Source of the DNA: Hyphobacterium marinum
GTDB taxonomy: Bacteria; Pseudomonadota; Alphaproteobacteria; Caulobacterales; Maricaulaceae
Direction: 5' to 3'
DNA: 64,000 bases
Assembly (NCBI RefSeq): GCF_036330325.1
Contig: NZ_JAZDRO010000007.1
Location: 5,120 to 69,119, forward strand
The notes under the pieces are model-generated. The model ran no database searches and was not told where the DNA came from. It was given only the letters and a program-made list of their open reading frames with translations. Shown here piece after piece: positions 1 to 7,471 of this stretch; positions within the stretch are counted from its first letter, which is position 1; the number at the start of each line of letters is the position of its first letter. The translations under genes were made by a program, and so were the position numbers.

Positions 1-285
1 GCGCTCGACTCCGAGACCGAACGCGAGGTTCAGGCTGCGCTGAAGGAAGCCGCGAAGGGGCGCACGACCGTCGCGGTCGCGCACCGCCTGTCCACGATTG
101 CCGGTGCCGATACCATTCTCGTCCTCGAGGACGGGCATATCGCCGAGACCGGCACGCATGACGAACTCATCGCGCGCGGCGGTCTCTATGCCACGATGTG
201 GAAACGCCAGGCCGAGGCGGGGGAGGTGTCTGCATCGCGAATGCCGCAGGACCGGCGTCCTCTCAACACCAGAGCAGAGAGCTAG
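1..285 (+). CDS. ABC exporter, C-terminal end of the ATPase domain (5' truncated by window)
   Basis: Ninety-four codons remain of an ABC transporter nucleotide-binding domain, read from base 1 in frame to TAG at 283-285. The first residues ALDSETE are the D-loop, and AVAHRLSTI carries the switch (H-loop) histidine. The tail ending GGLYATMW is typical of half-size MsbA/ATM1-type exporters that fuse a membrane domain to the ATPase. Walker A, the signature and the membrane part lie outside the window, so substrate cannot be judged. The last 20 or so residues are low in conserved features. Confidence 0.9.
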   Translation, partial: ALDSETEREVQAALKEAAKGRTTVAVAHRLSTIAGADTILVLEDGHIAETGTHDELIARGGLYATMWKRQAEAGEVSASRMPQDRRPLNTRAES

Positions 286-300
286 CATTCCAATGTTGCC

Positions 301-390
301 ATCCCGGATGCGTAGCGGTCCGGGACCTGAAACCAGGAGCCTGACGTTCGAGGTCCCGGCTCAGCGCCGCTGACGCGGCTTGGCCGGGAT
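301..390 (+). repeat. Dispersed palindromic repeat, type B, copy 1
   Basis: A 90-base intergenic element begins ATCCCGG and ends GCTTGGCCGGGAT, so its ends are roughly inverted. The interior has CGGGACCT and AGGTCCCGGCTC. A second copy in the same orientation lies at 2449-2534 and aligns along its whole length apart from a small gap. A shorter relative is at about 52511-52545. The two full copies bracket the von Willebrand A gene. Confidence 0.7.
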
Positions 391-441
391 GACACACTGA
401 ATAACCAACGGGTATCGTGGCGCGCGTCTCCTACCCCCACA

Positions 442-2319
442 TCAATCCTCGAAGAAGCCGACCGTGGTGACTTCTTCGGAAATGATGGTCGCGGCGACCT
501 CGCCGCCGGCTGTTACGACGCGGTAGTCGCCCGGAGCGAGCACGACCGGGTCACCACCTGTGAGGCCCGACGCGACGGTCTCACCGTCCTCATCGACCAC
601 CTCAAAACGGGTGGCAACCGCACGGGTCATGGCCTCGGCAAGTCCGTCCGCATCGGCGGCACTGAAATACTCGCCGCCACCTGCCGCCGCCCAGCTTTCA
701 AACGTGCGGGCAAGGTCAGCATCATCAATGGCAAAGCCAACGATATTGACGCGGATATCCCAGCCGAGTTCGCGCAGGGCCTGGATCTGGACCTCCGCAT
801 CACCATCGCAGGTCTCCTCGCCATCGGTCAGAACCACGAGGACGCGCTGGCCCGGAACATCGGCGAGATCGCTGCGGACATGGCCGATCGACGCTCCAAT
901 GGGTGTGCGGGCAAGGTTCATCGCATTGACACCGGCTATCGTTGACGTCACCGCGCCCGCGTCGAGCGGACCGAGCGGAATCTCCAGGTCGGTCCGGCAG
1001 GAATCGGCTTCGCGGTGCCCGAAGACGCGCAGCGCAAAGCCGGTGCCTTCCGGAATGGTGTCGGTGACGAGTTCGGTCAGGGTCGCCTTGGCGATCTCGA
1101 TCCGGCGGTCTCCACCGATACGTTGCAGCATGGACCCAGATGCATCGAGAATGATCTCGACCGCATCCCCTTCACCCAGCGCAGCGCGGCCTTGTGTGAC
1201 GATGAGTTCGCCCGGCGGGTTGGGTGCCGGAATGACTGTCAGGGCTTCGCGGTCCATCTCCTGCCCGCCGCGCGTGCGGTAAACTAGGTCGTAGCCGCCC
1301 AGGACTTCGGGCGCGACCAATTCGACGGCCGGCTCGTTCGGATCGACATAGCTGTAGTCGTATTCATTCCCGTCCACGTCAGCGATGAAAATCATGTCGC
1401 CGGCATTGCCGGCCCCCTCCCACGCGACTGTGAAAGGCGACCGCGCCCAAGCCTCGCCCGGACCGTCGATGTCGACGCTGGCTTCGACGATGGTGATGGG
1501 CGAACGCCCAATGACCCGGTTGTTCGAGACATAGACGACATCGAAATCGCCAAGCGTCTCGCCCACCCGAAGTGTGACAGCATTGTCCGTGGCGTTCGTG
1601 ACATAGGTGTAGCTGCCGATCCCCCGGCGGACGTCACCATCGCGGTCTGCAAAAGTGATCAGGTCACCATTGTTGTCCGGTCCGTCGAAGGTCACGGGAA
1701 TGCGCCCTCCGGCATGGATCTGCGCGGGTGCCTCGACGGAAGCGGAAATGGTCCCGACAGAAATCGGATGGCGGGCGAGAATGGTTTCGCCCGAACGGTA
1801 GATCAGGTCGTACTCGCCCGCATCAGCTGGTGCGCGCAGGCTGCGCGAGCCTTCAGTATTGTCCTGCACGTAACCGTAGGACGTACCGCGGATATAGGCA
1901 CCGTTGCGTTCCGCCCAGGTGATCGAATCGCTGCGGCTGGCCGGACCCGTCCAGCTGACCTCGAAGGTTTCGCCTGCGCCGACCGAATCGGGGCCCGACA
2001 CGGTCGCTTCGGCCATGATGACCGTTAGCGGTCGCGACGCGTGAACAGCACCCTCAAAGACATAGACCAGCACGTAGTCGCCGGGGGCTTCTGGCACCTC
2101 GATCCGTTCCGGATTGTTGCGGACATAAGCGTAGGCGGCACGCCGCGCGCCTTCCTCGGTCGGACGGATTTCCAGCATTCCGCCTGTGTCCTGCGGTGCG
2201 GTCCAGTTCACCTCGATGGCCTGGCGGATATGCGCCTGGGATGGTGCATCGAGTGTGTAGTCCTGTGCTGACGCCAGAGGCGCCAGGCCGAGCGTGATGA
2301 TAAGTGCAATGAACCGCAT
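442..2319 (-). CDS. Secreted von Willebrand factor A domain protein with four Ig-like repeats
   Basis: 625 residues with a signal peptide (cleavage after PLASA, about residue 18). Four repeats of roughly 85 residues follow, at about 20-103, 104-190, 191-280 and 281-365. Each has a V-x-W/F-x-G/A-P strand early and ends in an aromatic-rich G-x-Y/F-D-x-V/I-Y strand followed by R-x-P/A-L/I-T/S. A vWA domain runs from about 385 to 560 with an intact metal site: D392-A-S-G-S396, a Thr in ARTPIG and an Asp in LTDGEE. A short beta-type tail follows. Such proteins bind metal-dependent ligands in the periplasm or at the surface; the ligand is unknown. It is monocistronic between two type-B repeats, with a CtrA-like site just upstream. 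Confidence 0.88.
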   Translation of the reverse strand: MRFIALIITLGLAPLASAQDYTLDAPSQAHIRQAIEVNWTAPQDTGGMLEIRPTEEGARRAAYAYVRNNPERIEVPEAPGDYVLVYVFEGAVHASRPLTVIMAEATVSGPDSVGAGETFEVSWTGPASRSDSITWAERNGAYIRGTSYGYVQDNTEGSRSLRAPADAGEYDLIYRSGETILARHPISVGTISASVEAPAQIHAGGRIPVTFDGPDNNGDLITFADRDGDVRRGIGSYTYVTNATDNAVTLRVGETLGDFDVVYVSNNRVIGRSPITIVEASVDIDGPGEAWARSPFTVAWEGAGNAGDMIFIADVDGNEYDYSYVDPNEPAVELVAPEVLGGYDLVYRTRGGQEMDREALTVIPAPNPPGELIVTQGRAALGEGDAVEIILDASGSMLQRIGGDRRIEIAKATLTELVTDTIPEGTGFALRVFGHREADSCRTDLEIPLGPLDAGAVTSTIAGVNAMNLARTPIGASIGHVRSDLADVPGQRVLVVLTDGEETCDGDAEVQIQALRELGWDIRVNIVGFAIDDADLARTFESWAAAGGGEYFSAADADGLAEAMTRAVATRFEVVDEDGETVASGLTGGDPVVLAPGDYRVVTAGGEVAATIISEEVTTVGFFED

Positions 2320-2340
2320 TGTCCGTCCCCGTATGTGAGC

Positions 2341-2356
2341 TTACCGAAAGGTTAAC
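2341..2356. promoter_or_regulatory. CtrA-like site upstream of the vWA gene
   Basis: On the plus strand TTAC-N7-TTAAC differs by one base from the CtrA consensus TTAA-N7-TTAAC. It lies about 22 bases before the minus-strand start at 2319. In the Caulobacterales CtrA controls many envelope and cell-cycle genes; binding here is inference from one near-match. Confidence 0.35.
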
Positions 2357-2448
2357 GCGGCGGGCTTCTGGCGGGAAGTAGAAAGGGGCCGGGAAAGAAT
2401 ACCCGCCTTCCTCCCCCATAACCGAGTGGAAGGCACAGATTCTGAAAT

Positions 2449-2534
2449 CCCGGACGGCGCAGCCGAACCGGGACCTCGAAATGAATAAGGAGGCCCCGGC
2501 TCTGCGCCGCAAAAACGGCTTGGCCGGGGTTTCA
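2449..2534 (+). repeat. Dispersed palindromic repeat, type B, copy 2
   Basis: This copy begins CCCGGACGGCGCAGC and ends GGCTTGGCCGGGG. It aligns with 301-390 and has the same CGGGACCT and GGCCCCGGCTC core. It ends about 65 bases before the cupin gene start. Both full copies are in the same orientation on either side of the vWA gene. Confidence 0.7.
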
Positions 2535-2599
2535 CCGCGTCTCGTGTATCTTCTCCATCACAGCTAGGTTGGCCCGTGATTCAGGACAGGGACGCAGCG

Positions 2600-3097
2600 A
2601 TGGACGAACCGAAAACCAGCCGGAACGAGGAGGGCGCGTTCGAGCCCTTCGCCTGCAGTGACGTGCCCTGGACAGAGTTTTCGAAGGGATCGAAATTCGG
2701 ACTGCGCTACAAGCATTTGTCGAGCTTTGGCGGGGGTAGCAAGGTCGGTGTGGCGCTCGAGGAAATCGAACCCGGCAAACAGGGCGCGCCATTTCATTAT
2801 CACCTGCGGGAGGAAGAGCACCTCTTCATCCTGTCCGGAGAGCTGACGCTTCGGCTCGGATCGAAACGGTACCGGATGAAGGCGGGGGACTTTGTCTGCT
2901 TCCCCGCGGGGCAGCAGGTCGGCCATGCCATCATCAACGAGAGCGAAAAGACCTGCCGCTATCTCATCATCGGCGAGAATGACCCGGACGAGGTCTGCGT
3001 CTATCCCGACAGCGGACGGGTCAGTGTCCGGCGCCTGGGCGAAGGCTACCGGAAGTCGGAAACGATGGACTACTGGGAGGGCGAGGACATCGGATGA
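2600..3097 (+). CDS. Single-domain cupin protein
   Basis: 165 residues from ATG 2600; an in-frame GTG at 2576 is possible, but GGA/GGGA-type ribosome-binding sequence sits just before 2600. The cupin metal-binding motif is intact: H66 and H68 in FHYH, E72/E73, and H109 after the FPAG turn. The fold is a small beta-barrel that commonly binds one metal and a small molecule or sugar. No second domain or DNA-binding helix is present, so this is a stand-alone enzyme or sensor of unknown substrate. Its stop overlaps the next start by four bases (ATGA), so the two genes are translationally coupled. Confidence 0.85.
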   Translation: MDEPKTSRNEEGAFEPFACSDVPWTEFSKGSKFGLRYKHLSSFGGGSKVGVALEEIEPGKQGAPFHYHLREEEHLFILSGELTLRLGSKRYRMKAGDFVCFPAGQQVGHAIINESEKTCRYLIIGENDPDEVCVYPDSGRVSVRRLGEGYRKSETMDYWEGEDIG

Positions 3098-3483
3098 TTG
3101 CCGAGATTGCCCGCTGGGTCGTTATCGCTTTCGGTCTCTGGATTGCGGCTGTCGGCGTGCTGATGGCGTCCGCGCCCCACACAGCCCGGTCCGGCCTGGC
3201 GCGTATGGGTAGTACGCCCATCATCAATGTGACCGAACTCGGTTTGCGGCTGGTTGCCGGGCTCGCCATCTGGCTCGCGGCTGATCTGTCGCGCTGGCCG
3301 GACGGCTTCCGCGTCGCCGGCAGTTTTGTCGTGATCACGTCTGTCTTGCTGCTGGCGATTCCGCGCCGCTGGCATCATGGCTATGCCCTCTGGTGGGCCA
3401 ACCGGCTAAAGCCGCTCTGGGTCCGGTTGCTGGCCCCGGCCGCCCTGATTGCAGGCGCAGTCGTGGTGTGGTCTGTCGCCTAG
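3094..3483 (+). CDS. Small integral membrane protein, unknown function
   Basis: 129 residues with about four hydrophobic segments (near 5-26, 48-65, 73-90 and 106-126) and short polar loops. A basic loop RRWHHGY separates the last two. I do not recognise the family. The ATGA overlap with the cupin gene indicates co-expression, and the pair is followed directly by tRNA-Asn on the other strand. Confidence 0.8.
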   Translation: MIAEIARWVVIAFGLWIAAVGVLMASAPHTARSGLARMGSTPIINVTELGLRLVAGLAIWLAADLSRWPDGFRVAGSFVVITSVLLLAIPRRWHHGYALWWANRLKPLWVRLLAPAALIAGAVVVWSVA

Positions 3484-3516
3484 GCGATCGTGTTTACAGG
3501 TCTGCGGGGAAGGGGA

Positions 3517-3592
3517 TGGCTCCTCGGGACGGGCTCGAACCGCCGACCCGGTGATTAACAGTCACCTGCTCTACCAACTGAGCTACCGAGGA
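3517..3592 (-). tRNA. tRNA-Asn (anticodon GTT)
   Basis: A 76-base cloverleaf on the minus strand. The acceptor arms TCCTCGG and CCGAGGA pair fully, the discriminator is G and CCA is encoded. The D arm is GCTCAGTTGGTAGAGC, the anticodon loop CTGTTAA gives GTT, and the T arm has GGTTCGAGCC. Confidence 0.97.
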
Positions 3593-3617
3593 ACATCGCG
3601 TCGAAGCGAGGAGGGCT

Positions 3618-3645
3618 TGTATCAGACGTTTCTCCGAACAGGCAA
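3618..3645 (-). promoter_or_regulatory. Probable sigma-70-type promoter of tRNA-Asn
   Basis: Reading the minus strand, TTGCCT (3645-3640) is separated by 16 bases from GATACA (3623-3618). This puts the start of transcription about 15-20 bases before the tRNA 5' end. It is a visual match only. Confidence 0.4.
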
Positions 3646-3681
3646 GCGCCGGGCTGCGACACATTGCACATCAGCCCAAAG

Positions 3682-3712
3682 AAAAATCGGGAGCCCTTGA
3701 AAAGGGCCCCCG
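3682..3712 (-). terminator. Rho-independent terminator on the minus strand
   Basis: The stem pairs 3688-3698 with 3702-3712, with one internal mismatch and a three-base loop (GAA on the plus strand). On the minus strand it is followed by A, five U and then CUUU. No minus-strand protein gene ends here, so it should terminate a short non-coding transcript begun further right. Confidence 0.6.
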
Positions 3713-3800
3713 AAAAGGCATTGGGTGGATGGTGGGGTGTCTCCACGAGGAAGACATCTGTAAACTGCGCGTTAAGGGTAAATATTGCGTTAATGGCATG
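3713..3800 (-). ncRNA. Candidate small RNA ending at the 3682-3712 terminator
   Basis: The only support is an orphan intrinsic terminator facing left and a structured stretch before it. On the minus strand GTCT(T)CC and GGAGAC can pair around TCGT near 3740-3760, followed by pyrimidine-rich CACCCCACCATCCACCC. No convincing reading frame uses this strand. The 5' end is a guess; AT-rich sequence near 3780-3800 could hold a -10 box. The plus strand here is the leader of the DUF962 gene, so an alternative is untranslated leader structure. Confidence 0.35.
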
Positions 3801-3862
3801 GGCGGACTCGCTAAAAGGATTCACCAGCCTTGACGGAAGGTTAGCAAAAGGGGCTTCGAAAC

Positions 3863-4213
3863 ATGCGCGAATACACGACGTTTTCCGCGTTCTGGCCGCA
3901 TTACCTGCGGGAACACGCCAAGCCCTCGACACGGGCCTGGCACTATGTCGGGTCCGCGCTAGCGATCGGTGTCCTGATCACGGCACTGGTCACGCGCAAC
4001 TGGTGGCTTCTGCTCGCCGTCCCGGTGTCGGGCTATTTCTTCGCCTGGGTCAGTCATGCCTTCGTCGAGCGCAACAAGCCGGCGACCTTCACCTATCCGC
4101 TCTGGTCTCTGATCAGCGACTACAGGATGTTCGGCCTGTTTCTTACCGGGCGGCTTGATCCTGAGCTCGACGCGGCCGGTGTTGCGACCGGCCGCCAGAA
4201 ACCGGCGCAGTAA
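3863..4213 (+). CDS. DUF962/Mpo1-like membrane protein
   Basis: 116 residues, start ATG 3863. The N-terminal pattern H-x-K-P-x5-H-Y-V-G is the hallmark of the DUF962 family, whose yeast member Mpo1 is an Fe-dependent dioxygenase in alpha-oxidation of 2-hydroxy fatty acids. A second conserved block, SHAFVERNKPATF, follows two hydrophobic segments. The histidines are in the expected places for iron binding. Bacterial members are generally uncharacterised, so the reaction is inferred from family only. It is a single gene with tRNA-Cys convergent downstream. Confidence 0.85.
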   Translation: MREYTTFSAFWPHYLREHAKPSTRAWHYVGSALAIGVLITALVTRNWWLLLAVPVSGYFFAWVSHAFVERNKPATFTYPLWSLISDYRMFGLFLTGRLDPELDAAGVATGRQKPAQ

Positions 4214-4245
4214 GGCGTTAGAGGCCAGTCTGACTGTCTGGAAGG

Positions 4246-4319
4246 TGGAGGTCCCGCCCGGAATCGAACCGGGGTGCAAGGATTTGCAGTCCTCTGCGTA
4301 ACCACTCCGCCACGGGACC
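4246..4319 (-). tRNA. tRNA-Cys (anticodon GCA)
   Basis: A 74-base minus-strand cloverleaf. The acceptor arms GGTCCCG and CGGGACC pair fully, the discriminator is T and CCA is encoded. The anticodon loop CTGCAAA gives GCA, and the T arm contains GGTTCGATTCC. Confidence 0.97.
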
Positions 4320-4338
4320 ATCCGATGCGGGAAGGCGA

Positions 4339-4367
4339 TATCTAGCGAAGCCTTGGCGGCTCGGCAA
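4339..4367 (-). promoter_or_regulatory. Sigma-70-type promoter of tRNA-Cys
   Basis: On the minus strand TTGCCG (4367-4362), a 17-base spacer and TAGATA (4344-4339) make a good housekeeping promoter. It lies about 20 bases before the tRNA 5' end. Confidence 0.55.
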
Positions 4368-4463
4368 TGCGTGCGCGCATTTGACCGTCACCCATGCTTG
4401 CCGCGCGCGAAACTCGCGCGATATAAGCGGCACGAAAGCAGGCTGGCCGGAAGGATAATCCCC

Positions 4464-5117
4464 GTGAGTGAATTCGACAGCGAACGCCGCATCATGGTCG
4501 ATGGCCAGATCCGCACCGCCGACGTGACCGACCGTCGGCTGCAATCCGCGCTTCTGGCTGTTCCGCGCGAACGGTTCATGCCCAAGGCCAAAGCGCCGCA
4601 GGCCTATGCCGACACGGAAGTCGAGGTCGGGACGGGGCGGTGGATGATGCGCCCGCGCGATTTCGCCAAGCTGGCCCAGGCCGCTGCGATCCGCTCGACG
4701 GATATCGTCCTCGATCTGGCGATCGGGCGGGGATATTCCTCGGCTGTTCTCAGCCGGGTTGCAGAAACCGTCGTTGGTGTCGAATCGGACGAGAGCCTGC
4801 TCGAGCGCGCCGAGCGCAATCTGGCTGCGACCGGTTCGGACAACGCCGTGGTCATCAAGGGCGATCTGAAAGTGGGCGCGCCGGATCAGGGTCCGTTTGA
4901 CGTGATCTTCGTCAATGGTGCGGTCGACGAGCCGGCGCGGGCCTGGTTTGACCAGCTGGCCGATGGTGGCCGCCTCGCGGTGGTCGTGCGCAAGGGGCCG
5001 GTCGGCAAGGCGACCATCTTCACACGATCTGGCGCGAGTGTCGGTGAGCGGGTCGTGTTCGACGCGACGCCGCACAGGCTTCCGGAATTCGTTCGCGAGC
5101 CGGGCTTCGTATTCTAG
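4464..5117 (+). CDS. Protein-L-isoaspartate O-methyltransferase family protein (divergent)
   Basis: 217 residues from GTG 4464, chosen because AAGGA lies at 4451-4455 and the family N-terminus (R-x-x-M-V-D-G-Q-I) begins there. Pcm enzymes use S-adenosylmethionine to repair isoaspartyl residues. Here the SAM-binding motif I reads LDLAIGRGYSS rather than the usual GxGxGY form, and the substrate-side TISQP motif seen in the true Pcm at 24561 is absent. It may therefore have a different target or be inactive. The position directly before tolC and popZ matches the Caulobacterales gene order. A second, canonical Pcm is in this same window. Confidence 0.82.
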   Translation: MSEFDSERRIMVDGQIRTADVTDRRLQSALLAVPRERFMPKAKAPQAYADTEVEVGTGRWMMRPRDFAKLAQAAAIRSTDIVLDLAIGRGYSSAVLSRVAETVVGVESDESLLERAERNLAATGSDNAVVIKGDLKVGAPDQGPFDVIFVNGAVDEPARAWFDQLADGGRLAVVVRKGPVGKATIFTRSGASVGERVVFDATPHRLPEFVREPGFVF

Positions 5118-5209
5118 GACGGCTTGCGCAGTCCGACGCGACGGAATTGCGGGCACCCGCCCGTATGGGACATGAGGCCGGCAACCGGAAAACTGACCAA
5201 TTCGGCGCG

Positions 5210-5230
5210 AAAGTGAACGCTGTTCACTTT
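5210..5230. promoter_or_regulatory. Palindromic operator 1 upstream of tolC
   Basis: A perfect inverted repeat: arms AAAGTGAAC and GTTCACTTT around GCT. Length and spacing suit a dimeric TetR/AcrR-type repressor, the usual regulators of RND efflux genes. It lies about 100 bases before the tolC start. No regulator gene is adjacent, so the protein would act from elsewhere. Confidence 0.6.
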
Positions 5231-5242
5231 TTCGGTTTTAGC

Positions 5243-5256
5243 TTACGGTGCCGTAA
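5243..5256. promoter_or_regulatory. Palindromic operator 2 upstream of tolC
   Basis: Perfect inverted repeat of TTACGG and CCGTAA around TG, only 12 bases after operator 1. Two different palindromes side by side suggest two regulators, or a promoter overlapped by both. A TATAG-containing stretch at 5289-5294 could be the -10 region downstream. Confidence 0.45.
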
Positions 5257-5325
5257 AGTCTCCCCCATAGTGGAGACAGAAAATTGCTATAGGATGCGTC
5301 GCGAGATTACGGACAGGTGGATGGC

Positions 5326-6672
5326 ATGATCAAAACTCTCGGTTGCGCTCTGGCGCTGGCAGTCACGGCAGCGGGCGCGTCATGGTCGCAGACGCTCGAA
5401 GATTCGCTGGCGCTGACCTACACCTCCAATCCAACGCTACAGGCCGAGCGGGCGCGGGTTCGTGCGGTCGCAGAAGGTGTCGCCCAGGCGCGTGCCGGTT
5501 ATCTGCCGTCCGTTTCGGCGAGTGCCGGCATTTCCCGGTCCCGGACGGAAAGCTCTGGCGGTTTCTTCAACCAGGCCAACACGGTGACGCCGAAGAATTA
5601 TTCCATCAACGCCAGCCAGGCGATCTGGCGCGGCGGGCGGATCACCGGTGCCATTGACCAGGCCGAAGCGAACTTCCTGGCCGCCGAGGAAAACCTCCGT
5701 GCTGTTGAACAGTCGGTCCTTCTCGATGCAGCGACTGCCTTTCTGAATGTCCAGCGCGATACCGAGATCGCCGAAATCCGCCGCAATAACGTGGAAGTCC
5801 TCGGTGCCCAGTTGCAGGCCGCTGAGGACCGGTTCGAAGTTGGCGAGATCACCCGTACGGACGTGGCCCAGGCCGAAGCCCGCCAGTCTGCGGCGCGCGC
5901 GCAATTCGCTGCGGCTCTGGCCCAGCTGGCATCCAGCCGGGCGGCCTATACCCGCATTGTCGGCCAGGCCCCGGGCACACTTGCCGAAGCTCCGCCGCTA
6001 CCAACCCTGCCGGACTCGCTGCAGGAGGCCGTCGACATTGCTGCGGACTACAGCCCGGTCCTGCGCGGAGCCGCCTTTTCCGAAGAAGCTGCACGGGCCG
6101 GGATCCAGGTCGCGCGCGGAGCACTGCTCCCGGACGTGTCACTTTCCGGCAGTGCCGGAACGCGGCGCGATTCGTCCTTTTCGGGTGATCAGTCGGACAG
6201 CTATTCCATCGGGGCGCAGGTCTCGATCCCGATCTTCACCGGCGGTCTGAACCGGTCGCGTTTGCGGGCGGCGAACCACATCGCTGACCAGGCGCGCCTG
6301 CAGGTGTCGGCTGCTCGCCGTCAGGTGGAAGAAAACACCACCAATGCCTTCAACAACCATATCGCGGCCCAGTCGGTTATCGAGTCGAGTTCGCAGGCCG
6401 TTCGCGCCAACGAGATTGCGCTGGATGGCGTGCAGCAGGAAGCCTTCGTCGGGCTTCGCACGACGCTGGACGTGCTCAATGCCGAGCAGGAATTGCTCGA
6501 TTCGCGCCTGACGCTCGTGACCGCGGAACGCGACGCCTATGTCGCCGGTCTGGTGCTGCTCCAGTCCATGGGTCTGCTGACGGCCGAGACACTCGCTCTC
6601 GATGTCGAAATCTATGATGCCGACCTGCGCCAGCCCGAGTGGGGTAATATCGACTTAACGCCCTGGAACTAG
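5326..6672 (+). CDS. tolC: TolC-family outer membrane efflux protein
   Basis: 448 residues from ATG 5326, preceded by GGACAGG at 5311-5317; an in-frame GTG at 5317 is less likely. It has a signal peptide with cleavage after GASWS. Two tandem outer-membrane efflux repeats follow (about 25-215 and 235-430), each beginning with the A/L-L-x-x-N-P-x-L type segment (YTSNPTLQAERAR; DYSPVLRGAAFSEEAA). Coiled-coil-forming Ala/Gln-rich helices are present. TolC trimers form the outer-membrane exit duct for RND pumps and type I secretion; in Caulobacter the equivalent also exports the S-layer protein. It sits between the divergent Pcm-like gene and popZ, behind two palindromic operators. Confidence 0.93.
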   Translation: MIKTLGCALALAVTAAGASWSQTLEDSLALTYTSNPTLQAERARVRAVAEGVAQARAGYLPSVSASAGISRSRTESSGGFFNQANTVTPKNYSINASQAIWRGGRITGAIDQAEANFLAAEENLRAVEQSVLLDAATAFLNVQRDTEIAEIRRNNVEVLGAQLQAAEDRFEVGEITRTDVAQAEARQSAARAQFAAALAQLASSRAAYTRIVGQAPGTLAEAPPLPTLPDSLQEAVDIAADYSPVLRGAAFSEEAARAGIQVARGALLPDVSLSGSAGTRRDSSFSGDQSDSYSIGAQVSIPIFTGGLNRSRLRAANHIADQARLQVSAARRQVEENTTNAFNNHIAAQSVIESSSQAVRANEIALDGVQQEAFVGLRTTLDVLNAEQELLDSRLTLVTAERDAYVAGLVLLQSMGLLTAETLALDVEIYDADLRQPEWGNIDLTPWN

Positions 6673-6772
6673 CATTTTAGAGAATAAGCGAATCGCACAC
6701 TGGACAGGCGAGACTTGCGCCGGTTTATTCGCGTATCAGGGGAAGCGACCACTCGGAAGGACGCGCGCGCTC

Positions 6773-7399
6773 ATGGCTCAGGAAGCAACCGACAACGAAC
6801 CGACGATGGAGGAGATTCTCGCCTCCATCAAACGGATCATCAACGAGGACGAAGAGCCGGAAGCCAGCGAGGCCGCCGCCGAACCCGAGCCGGAACCCGC
6901 TCCCGAGCCCGAGGCCGAAAGCGATGTCCTCGAACTGACCGAGAAGGTCGAAGAAGACGGTATCGGCACCGATCCGCTCGCGATCGAGGACGATCTGATG
7001 ATTGTCGACCGCGAGGAAGAGGCCGCCGCACCCGAGCCGGAACCCGAGCCCGAGCCGGAACCGGTCGCCGAGGAACCGGAGCCCGAGCCCGAGCCCGAGC
7101 CAGAACCCGAACCGGTTGCCGAAGCCCCGCCGCCGCGCCGCGAGCCGGTGCGCGAGGAAATTGTCGTCGAGGATGACGAGGATTCGCTGCTCGACCAGAC
7201 TGCCGCGAGCGCAGCAGCCGGGGCCTTTGGTGCGCTCAGCAACAATCTGCGCATTGCCGGGACGGACGGTCAGACGCTCGAAGCGATCGTGCGCGAGCTG
7301 ATGCGCCCGATGCTGAAGGAATGGCTCGACGCCAACCTGCCGCGCATTGTCGAGGAAAAGGTCGAAGCCGAAATCGAGCGCGTCGCCCGGCGCCGCTGA
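6773..7399 (+). CDS. popZ: Polar organising protein PopZ
   Basis: 208 residues. The N-terminal helix TMEEILASIKRIINEDEE is the client-binding segment of PopZ. The middle, about 35-135, is a disordered acidic linker dominated by Glu-Pro dipeptides. The C-terminal helices (SNNLRIAGTDGQTLEAIV, then LMRPMLKEWLDANLPRIV and VEAEIERVARR) form the oligomerisation domain. In Caulobacter PopZ builds polar condensates that hold ParB-parS and cell-cycle regulators. The location between tolC and valS is the Caulobacterales arrangement. The linker is unusually pure in EP repeats, with runs such as EPEPEPEPEPVAEEPEPEP. Confidence 0.92.
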   Translation: MAQEATDNEPTMEEILASIKRIINEDEEPEASEAAAEPEPEPAPEPEAESDVLELTEKVEEDGIGTDPLAIEDDLMIVDREEEAAAPEPEPEPEPEPVAEEPEPEPEPEPEPEPVAEAPPPRREPVREEIVVEDDEDSLLDQTAASAAAGAFGALSNNLRIAGTDGQTLEAIVRELMRPMLKEWLDANLPRIVEEKVEAEIERVARRR

Positions 7400-7471
7400 T
7401 CGCCAACAACTGTCAGAAGATGAAAGACGGGCGTTGGCGGAACCGCCAGCGCCCGTTACCTATGCGCTATT

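Noticed and set aside
6880..7130. Short tandem DNA repeat that might be a microsatellite or CRISPR-like array
   Set aside because: Units are imperfect hexamers coding for Glu-Pro in an intact PopZ frame; there are no spacers.
6778..7254. Open minus-strand frame antisense to popZ, Ser/Gly-rich
   Set aside because: It is the mirror of the Glu-Pro codon repeats in popZ; low-complexity, no start context and no protein-like features.
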